64,000 nt of DNA, from contig JBAQYF010000031.1 in the NCBI GenBank assembly GCA_049299895.1, positions 1-64,000 of the forward strand, given 5' to 3'. Source of the DNA: CAIYYO01 sp049299895 (GTDB lineage: Archaea; Altiarchaeota; Altiarchaeia; IMC4; QMZM01). The notes below the pieces were generated by a model. The model had not been told where the DNA came from. It saw only the letters and a list, made by a program, of their open reading frames with translations, and did no database searches. Made by a program: the position numbers and the translations under genes. Positions within the stretch are counted from its first letter, which is position 1. Every line of letters begins with the position of its first letter. This document shows, one piece after another, positions 58,529-64,000 of this stretch.

Positions 58529-59508
58529 TTCTTCGCAAACATCCTGCGTAGTTCGGCTCCGACTTTCTCTATCTGGAGCTCTGATTCGTCGTGCCTCATC
58601 TTGTTCAGATTGGGCATGCCGTTCTTGCATTCCGCCATCCATTCATCCGCGAATTTGCCGCTCTGTATCTCTTTTAGGATAACCGACATGTTCTTTTTCA
58701 CATGGTCGTCTACTATCCTTTTCCCCCGGGTCCTGCCGCCGAATTCAGCGGTGTTGGATACGCATCTCCACATGTATTCCAGGCCCCCGTTCTGTATGAG
58801 GTCGGTTATCAGTTTCATCTCGTGGAGGGTCTCAAAGTATGCTATCTCCGGCTTGTATCCTGCGTCGACGAGCGTCTGGAACGACGCTTTTATGAGTTCC
58901 GTTGCTCCCCCGCAGAGGTCTACCTGCTCGCCGAACAGGTCGGTCTCCGTTTCCTCGGTGAACGTAGTCTCAAGGACGCCCGCCCTTGTCGCTCCAAGAG
59001 CTTTCGATAATGCAAGCGCCATTTCACGGGCCTTCCCGGTGTAGTTCTGTTCGATAGCAATCAGTGCAGGCGTCCCGAATCCTTCAAGGTATGTTTCCCT
59101 GACGCGTAAACCGGGCCCTTTTGGCGCGATCATTATAACGTCTATGTTTTCCGGCGGCACTATCTGCTTGAATCTTATGTTGAATCCGTGGGAGAACGAG
59201 AGGGCGTTCCCTTCGTCAAGATTTTTTTGTATGCTGTCCTTGTATGTCTGACCCTGTATCTCGTCTGGTATTAGTATGTGGACTATGTCTGCCTGTTTTG
59301 CGGCCTTGTCTATGGACATTACGTTGAACCCTGCTTCCGCCGCAGCATCGAAGCTTTTGCCCCTGCGCGCGCCGATTAACACGTCCAGGCCGGAATCCCT
59401 CATGTTCTGAGCCTGCGCTGCTCCCTGGTTACCGAATCCGATGACCGCTATGGTCTTTTCTTCCAGGACGCCTAGGTCGGCGTCTTTGTCGTAGTACATT
59501 TTTGCCAT
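58525..59508 (-). CDS. ilvC: Ketol-acid reductoisomerase
   Basis: 327 residues, class I length. IAVIGFGNQGAAQAQNMRDSG is the nucleotide-binding loop; metal-site and substrate residues lie in ETTFTEETETDLFGEQ and the C-terminal helical knot (YFETLHEMKLI … SNTAEFGG). Second step of valine/isoleucine synthesis. Two 44-base hairpins lie upstream of the start. Confidence 0.96.
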   Translation of the reverse strand: MAKMYYDKDADLGVLEEKTIAVIGFGNQGAAQAQNMRDSGLDVLIGARRGKSFDAAAEAGFNVMSIDKAAKQADIVHILIPDEIQGQTYKDSIQKNLDEGNALSFSHGFNIRFKQIVPPENIDVIMIAPKGPGLRVRETYLEGFGTPALIAIEQNYTGKAREMALALSKALGATRAGVLETTFTEETETDLFGEQVDLCGGATELIKASFQTLVDAGYKPEIAYFETLHEMKLITDLIQNGGLEYMWRCVSNTAEFGGRTRGKRIVDDHVKKNMSVILKEIQSGKFADEWMAECKNGMPNLNKMRHDESELQIEKVGAELRRMFAKK

Positions 59509-59582
59509 TTTAAGAAAAACACTTGAATGTTTGCAATATGTATTGGGGCAGAAAAGAAATAAATCAAAATATGCAGGTTAAA

Positions 59583-59626
59583 GCGGCAGGGCCCCGTCGG
59601 GGGGTGGTATAACAGGACCCTGCCGC
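59583..59626. repeat. 44-base hairpin element, copy 1
   Basis: GCGGCAGGG pairs with CCCTGCCGC, enclosing a loop with GTCGGGGGGTGG and AACAGG. Copy 2 starts 75 bases further on. About 75-118 bases upstream of the ilvC start, so it could be part of the ilvC 5' leader (minus strand). Confidence 0.6.
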
Positions 59627-59657
59627 CATAATCCAAATGAACACCAATAAAAGGGAA

Positions 59658-59701
59658 GCGGCATGGGCATCGTTCGGGGGGTGAACAGACACCCATGCCG
59701 C
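59658..59701. repeat. 44-base hairpin element, copy 2
   Basis: GCGGCATGGG pairs with CCCATGCCGC around a loop with GTTCGGGGGGTG and AACAGAC. Same length as copy 1; stem pair 7/38 is T-A here and G-C in copy 1, a compensatory change that supports a base-paired form. Confidence 0.6.
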
Positions 59702-59720
59702 GTTTTCTAAAATGATTGAA

Positions 59721-60167
59721 TTAACACCCTCCCTTGTACAGGCACGACCAGCATGTCCCCCTTCCAAGGACCGTAGGCGTGAACCTGCAATAAGGCGCTA
59801 TGCTAGCGCACTCTTCCCCGGTGCAGGCTATGTGCAGGCCGCTTATGCTGTTGCAGTCATCGCATGTTTTGTAGGGTTGATTTGCATTGGCTGCGATGCA
59901 TTTAGATAGGTAGCACAGGGTATCCGCCGGGCACTGCGTTCTTACGGTCGTGCATTTGTTGTTGGTTCCGCATGAGGCTTTTATCACGTATAATGGATTG
60001 CCGCGATCGCAGCTGTCATAGGTCGAACCCCCGCCGGTGTCAGTGCATGCTCCCGATTCGGTCGGCGCCCCGGAATATGGAGCATCGGAAACCTGCTCAG
60101 ACGCTGCCGGATTAGCCAACAGTATCGAGAACACCAGAACTAACAAAAAGATTATTTGTTTTCTCAT
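59721..60167 (-). CDS. Secreted Cys-rich protein
   Basis: 148 residues. Signal peptide (IIFLLVLVFSILLANPAASE) then about 14 Cys in spaced pairs (CTDTGGG … CDRGN, CGTNNKCTTVRTQCPADTLC, CDDC, CTGEEC, CRFT, CWSC), likely disulfide-rich. No family recognised. Confidence 0.75.
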   Translation of the reverse strand: MRKQIIFLLVLVFSILLANPAASEQVSDAPYSGAPTESGACTDTGGGSTYDSCDRGNPLYVIKASCGTNNKCTTVRTQCPADTLCYLSKCIAANANQPYKTCDDCNSISGLHIACTGEECASIAPYCRFTPTVLGRGTCWSCLYKGGC

Positions 60168-60338
60168 AATTAGAGGATATATTATTTCTTAAGTAAGAAT
60201 TATAGAATTTCTGCTTAATATACTAATAAAATAACATCACAAGTTAGACAATTTTTTGATTAGGAATAGAAAAATTGGGTTCCAGCAGAAAAAGGGCGCA
60301 TAACAAAAAGAAAAAAATCAACGGATAATACATATATA

Positions 60339-60596
60339 TTATATAGTCATCTTCAGAGCCATTCTGACCGCAAGAAGCAGACCTATTATGGATCCTGCCA
60401 GGAGACCAGTCATCGTACCGACGTTCCCATAAGGCTTCCCCAGGAGGTAACCGACGATTATCGGGACGATTATGTAAACAGCGACTTCTATACCTGATAC
60501 CGCCCCCTTGTAGAATATCTCCCCCGGGAGTATCTTCCTTTTGGGATTAAGATATTTTTCTATCAGCGCCTTTTTATGATTTTTTGCGCCTGTCAT
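60339..60596 (-). CDS. Small two-helix membrane protein (AtpZ/AtpI-like)
   Basis: 85 residues from ATG 60596, overlapping the tyrA stop (ATGA). Two membrane helices (GIEVAVYIIVPIIVGYLLG, TGLLAGSIIGLLLAVRMAL). The helix-Gly-rich-loop-helix pattern resembles AtpZ/AtpI-type proteins but no ATP synthase gene is near, so the family is uncertain. Confidence 0.6.
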   Translation of the reverse strand: MTGAKNHKKALIEKYLNPKRKILPGEIFYKGAVSGIEVAVYIIVPIIVGYLLGKPYGNVGTMTGLLAGSIIGLLLAVRMALKMTI

Positions 60597-61936
60597 CTCG
60601 AATGCCCCCCGATACCATCGAAGAATTTTTTGATGTTCTCCTCGGTTGCTTTCACGCAGGAGTCCACTAGAGTAAAACTGAAGCATACGCTCTTTTTCCC
60701 GGCGCCCGCCTGTTTCCCGCGATAGACGTCCTTAATGCAGGCAGAAACGATGCCGTCATTCAAATGCTTTAACAGAGACACCAAATAAGCCTCGTCTGTC
60801 TCATCGGACAGCACGATAGAATAGTCCCGTTCAACGGTCCCGTAAAACTCTCTTTTGAATAATGCCTTTTCTTCTTCGTCCAATACCTGCAGGTTGGATA
60901 TCTTGAGAGTAGACTTCTTCCCCCCGGATTCAAGCACCACCGTATCAGGGGTCACGGATCGAACGATCCCAATGTGCCGCGTCCCCGAGTATATGTGACG
61001 CAGGCATATCTCTTTTCCTACTGATTTTTTGAGATAATCCAGTTCGGAGATAAGGGAATGGATCGCCTTATCGCTTCTCCCCATAGCCCGTTCCACGTCG
61101 TCGAAATTGCCCGCCGCATCCTTCATGATACGGATAAAGCGCGCCTCATCCTTCTTCTTCACGGCGTCCGCTAGTTCCCCCGCAGTCTCAAGGAAAACCC
61201 TGTGCACCTTCGATACCTGGGGATTCTGCATCTGTATGGAAGCATACAACTCGGGATTCTGCCCCACTATGCGGCCGATCATGTCCAGCATGAGGTCGTA
61301 TATCGGCGAGGAGTATTTGCGGGATTCCTTTATGTCGAAGTCAAGTTTTTCCAGGGTCTTTCCAACGGATATGTAATTAAAGTGGGTGAGCCCCTGGACG
61401 ACGGCCATGATGTGATCATGCTCTTTTGGCGTGGAGTCGTATACCCTGGCCTTATGCTCCCCGAGGAATTCCCGGATAAAAGAGGTCCATCTCTTTCCCC
61501 TGACGGGCGTGAGAACAAACACCTGTCCTTCGAGGCCTCCTACGCGGTGCCCGAATACCGGATGAGTGCCAAGAACCTCGGCATCCCTGGGAGCGTATTT
61601 CTCCATGTACTCGCAGGGCTTCTCTTTGACGCTCGTAAGATCCATCAATAAAGAACCTGCCATCACATGAGGCGCAACCTCTTTTATCACGTCGAGAGTC
61701 GCATTGATCGGAACAGAAATGATCACGATGTCTGCGTCTTTTGCAGCGAGCGCATTATCCTTTACGTATCCTGCGCCGATCTTTCTTGCAGTCTCCCGGC
61801 CTGGGATCTCATTCGGCCCGCTTATGGTTACGGGAAATCCTTCGACCGCGAAAAGCGAAGCAAAGAACCTGCCCATGCCCCCGTACCCGCCTATAATCGC
61901 TATCCTGGGTTTCTGCCCTGCAGCCGTTTTAGCCAT
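60593..61936 (-). CDS. tyrA: Prephenate dehydrogenase with C-terminal regulatory region
   Basis: 447 residues from ATG 61936. Rossmann loop [18 protein letters not shown], conserved [24 protein letters not shown] and the catalytic/dimer region [10 protein letters not shown]. About 130 extra residues at the end (from [14 protein letters not shown]) look like an ACT-type or chorismate-binding regulator region as in some archaeal TyrA. Tyrosine synthesis; likely feedback-controlled. Confidence 0.92.
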   Translation of the reverse strand: MAKTAAGQKPRIAIIGGYGGMGRFFASLFAVEGFPVTISGPNEIPGRETARKIGAGYVKDNALAAKDADIVIISVPINATLDVIKEVAPHVMAGSLLMDLTSVKEKPCEYMEKYAPRDAEVLGTHPVFGHRVGGLEGQVFVLTPVRGKRWTSFIREFLGEHKARVYDSTPKEHDHIMAVVQGLTHFNYISVGKTLEKLDFDIKESRKYSSPIYDLMLDMIGRIVGQNPELYASIQMQNPQVSKVHRVFLETAGELADAVKKKDEARFIRIMKDAAGNFDDVERAMGRSDKAIHSLISELDYLKKSVGKEICLRHIYSGTRHIGIVRSVTPDTVVLESGGKKSTLKISNLQVLDEEEKALFKREFYGTVERDYSIVLSDETDEAYLVSLLKHLNDGIVSACIKDVYRGKQAGAGKKSVCFSFTLVDSCVKATEENIKKFFDGIGGHSR

Positions 61937-62042
61937 TTCCAGAGAAACAGTAATAATAGGCGCTTTGAATAATATATCACCAATAATGTTGAAGCGGGCG
62001 TTTTCAGGATTTATACCGTGCAGCAAAATAATTATCTGCCAG

Positions 62043-63641
62043 ATGGAAAAGAAAACAGCTATAATAATAGGCGCGGGACCCGCAGGACTGACAGCCGCCT
62101 ATGAATTGCTTGAGAAAACGGATATCAAACCCATAATCTACGAAGCAAGCGACTCGATAGGAGGGATATCCCGCACCATAAACTACAAGGGCAACCGCAT
62201 GGACATCGGCGGACACCGCTTCTTCTCCAAATCCGACAGGGTGATGGACTGGTGGAAGAACGTGCTCTTTCTCCAGGGGGAGCCCTCGAAAGACGAACTC
62301 ATCCTGGACAAAAAATACCCCGGGCAAAAGCACAACCTGAAAACAGTCCCCGGCGGCCCGGACCCGGAGAAAACAGACAATGTAATGCTCATAAGAAAGC
62401 GCATTTCAAGGATCTTCTTCCTGAGAAAATTCTTCGACTACCCGGTCTCGCTCAACGCAAACACATTCAAGAACCTGGGCATCGTCCGCATAATAAAGAT
62501 AGGGATAAGCTACGTCTGGATACGCGTATTCCCGATAAAAAAAGAAAAGTCCCTGGAAGACTTCTTCATGAACAGGTTCGGAAAAGAGCTGTATGAGACG
62601 TTCTTCAAGGATTACACCGAAAAAGTGTGGGGCGTCCCATGCAGCAAAATAGACCCGGACTGGGGGGCGCAGAGGGTAAAAGGCGTCTCCATTTCCAAAA
62701 CCATCGAGCATGCGCTAAAAAAACAATTCAAAAAAGACGAATCAATATCGCAGAAGAACGTAGAGACCAGCCTGATAGAACAGTTCATGTACCCCAAATA
62801 CGGCCCGGGACAGATGTGGGAAACGGTCGCGGACAAGTTGAGAGCAAAAGGCGCAAAGATCCATATGGATCACGAGGCGATAGGGCTGATAAACGAAGGC
62901 AACAGGATAAGCGGCGTGAGAGTGCTGGACAAAAAAACAGGACAGATAACAGTCAACAGCGCAGACTATGTCTTTTCCACCATGCCGGTCAAAGAGCTGA
63001 TAGCAGACCTGGAGAACGGAGCGCCCGAGGAAGTAAAGAAGATATCCGACGGACTGGTATACAGGGACTTCATAACCGTCGGGATCCTGCTCAAAAAATT
63101 AGCGATACGAAACGAGACGGATCAGCACACCGTAGGGAACATCGTCCCGGACAACTGGATATACATACAGGAAAGGGACGTCTCGATAGGCCGCCTGCAG
63201 ATATTCAACAACTGGAGCCCCTACATGGTAGCGGACCTGGAGAACACCGTATGGATGGGCCTGGAATATTTCTGCAGCGCCAAAGATTCCTTATGGAACA
63301 AGAGCGACGAGGAATTCAAAAAATTCGCAGCGGACGAACTGGAAAAGATAAGCATCATCCGCAAAGAAGACATACTGGACTCGACCATAGTGCGCGTCCC
63401 GAAGACGTATCCTGCGTATTTCGGAACGTATCACAGGTTCGACATGATCAAAAAGTACGTTGACACCTATGAGAACCTGTTCCTCATCGGAAGGAACGGC
63501 ATGCACCGCTACAACAACCAGGACCACTCCATGCTCACCGCGATGCTCGCTGTCGAGAACATCGCAAAAGGGATCACATCGAAGGACAACATCTGGGCAG
63601 TGAACACCGAAGAGGAATACCACGAGGGGAAAGGCAATTAA
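62043..63641 (+). CDS. FAD-dependent amine-oxidase/UDP-galactopyranose-mutase-like protein
   Basis: 532 residues from ATG 62043; the longer frame upstream only shadows tyrA. FAD loop [19 protein letters not shown], second motif [12 protein letters not shown], and [21 protein letters not shown] typical of the UGM/protoporphyrinogen-oxidase-like clade; C-terminal FAD loop [20 protein letters not shown]. May act in glycan or lipid synthesis; substrate unknown. Diverges from tyrA with a 106-base shared upstream region. Confidence 0.88.
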   Translation: MEKKTAIIIGAGPAGLTAAYELLEKTDIKPIIYEASDSIGGISRTINYKGNRMDIGGHRFFSKSDRVMDWWKNVLFLQGEPSKDELILDKKYPGQKHNLKTVPGGPDPEKTDNVMLIRKRISRIFFLRKFFDYPVSLNANTFKNLGIVRIIKIGISYVWIRVFPIKKEKSLEDFFMNRFGKELYETFFKDYTEKVWGVPCSKIDPDWGAQRVKGVSISKTIEHALKKQFKKDESISQKNVETSLIEQFMYPKYGPGQMWETVADKLRAKGAKIHMDHEAIGLINEGNRISGVRVLDKKTGQITVNSADYVFSTMPVKELIADLENGAPEEVKKISDGLVYRDFITVGILLKKLAIRNETDQHTVGNIVPDNWIYIQERDVSIGRLQIFNNWSPYMVADLENTVWMGLEYFCSAKDSLWNKSDEEFKKFAADELEKISIIRKEDILDSTIVRVPKTYPAYFGTYHRFDMIKKYVDTYENLFLIGRNGMHRYNNQDHSMLTAMLAVENIAKGITSKDNIWAVNTEEEYHEGKGN

Positions 63642-63685
63642 CGAAAAAGACGTGATTTATCTCTCTCTTACCTAATTCTAAGATA

Positions 63686-64000
63686 ATGGCCTCAGACAAA
63701 AAAAGCGTCCGCGAATCAGTAATAGCCGGCTCCTGGTATCCCGGCAAAAAAGAGGATTTGGCAAAGCTCATAGATTCATTTCTCGGGAACGCCGACAACG
63801 CCGGTCTCGGAGACGTAAAGGCATTGATCGCACCCCATGCCGGCTACGCATACTCCGGGCAGGTTGCGGCCCACGCCTACAAGCAGATAGCCGGAAAAGA
63901 ATACAAAAAAGTGATGATACTTGCCCCCAGCCATCACGTAGGCTTCAGGGGCGCATCCATCCCGGATTATACCTATTTTGAAACGCCCCTGGGGGAGATA
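63686..64000 (+). CDS. MEMO1-family protein (partial, cut by window end)
   Basis: The first 105 codons are present. RESVIAGSWYPGKKEDLAKLIDSFL, ALIAPHAGYAYSGQVAAHAYK and ILAPSHHVGF contain the His residues of the MEMO/AMMECR1-associated extradiol-dioxygenase-like fold. Widespread in archaea; function unsettled, recently linked to mevalonate-pathway or iron/redox roles only in part of the family. Confidence 0.92.
   Translation, partial: MASDKKSVRESVIAGSWYPGKKEDLAKLIDSFLGNADNAGLGDVKALIAPHAGYAYSGQVAAHAYKQIAGKEYKKVMILAPSHHVGFRGASIPDYTYFETPLGEI

Noticed and set aside
59583..59701. Integron attC-like sites
   Set aside because: The outer ends do not have the RYYYAAC/GTTRRRY pair in the right orientation, and no integrase or cassette genes are near.
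61704..62042. N-terminal extension of the FAD protein
   Set aside because: It is the antisense shadow of tyrA; the FAD loop begins right after ATG 62043.

Overview
The window is archaeal. It encodes transcription factor E (TFE), a NikR nickel regulator, an archaeal-type MetG with an appended tRNA-binding domain, a heterodisulfide reductase/[NiFe]-hydrogenase set, two archaeal DUF4143 ATPases and KaiC-like ATPases. Many genes have a TATA-like box about 25 bases before the ATG, as expected for leaderless or short-leader archaeal mRNAs. The exact lineage cannot be fixed from the sequence; an uncultivated euryarchaeal or DPANN/Altiarchaeota-like lineage is possible. Presence of ilvC, dapF and tyrA argues against an extremely reduced genome. 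No rRNA, confident tRNA, CRISPR array or methyl-CoM reductase gene was seen.

Region by region. 1-7410 is a defence island: a decayed type I restriction locus (truncated hsdR joined to truncated hsdS), a tight three-gene operon (amino-methyltransferase, SIR2-like NADase-type protein, DUF262/GmrS-like protein), and a two-gene operon (C39-like cysteine peptidase plus an unknown protein). 7561-13682 holds metG, a DUF4143 ATPase, an Nfu scaffold, a lipoprotein, two tiny cysteine-containing paralogues and two paralogous membrane proteins. 13788-17438 has a repeat lipoprotein, nikR and two paralogous lipoproteins, one ending in a thioredoxin domain. 17511-23273 is the hydrogenase maturation cluster: hypCDABE diverging from hypF. 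23324-23895 is an AbrB/PIN toxin-antitoxin pair. 24132-31111 is the hydrogenase/heterodisulfide reductase operon: hdrA-mvhD fusion, mvhG, an inserted membrane protein, mvhA, its maturation protease, hdrC, hdrB. 31125-38284 mixes a beta-propeller surface protein, small redox and stress proteins, a transporter and a PrsW-like protease. 38383-43832 is a signalling cluster of two receiver-only proteins and a 1555-residue multi-PAS histidine kinase. 43833-54929 contains a structured non-coding stretch, rhodanese, a LarA-type nickel enzyme, flavoproteins, tandem KaiC-like ATPases and the tfe operon. 54934-64000 has a second DUF4143 ATPase, dapF, a FAH-family hydrolase, ilvC, tyrA, a flavin amine-oxidase-like protein and a MEMO-family protein cut by the window end.

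How they work together. NikR, the Hyp proteins, the maturation protease and LarA form a nickel theme around one [NiFe] hydrogenase. MvhAG with the HdrA-MvhD fusion and HdrBC would make an electron-bifurcating complex coupling H2 to a disulfide (or similar) and a low-potential acceptor. A 21-base block (palindrome TAATGATnnATCATTA plus TATA box) lies before both hypC/hypF and hdrA, which suggests co-regulation.

Most notable observations: (a) the methyltransferase-SIR2-DUF262 operon, a candidate defence system; (b) four genes of the hydrogenase system (hypE, hypF, mvhA, hdrB) are each accompanied by a short, diverged remnant of their own 5' or 3' end, three of them separated by inserted cargo genes, which suggests repeated single-crossover integration or allele replacement; (c) twin 44-base hairpins with a compensatory base pair upstream of ilvC.
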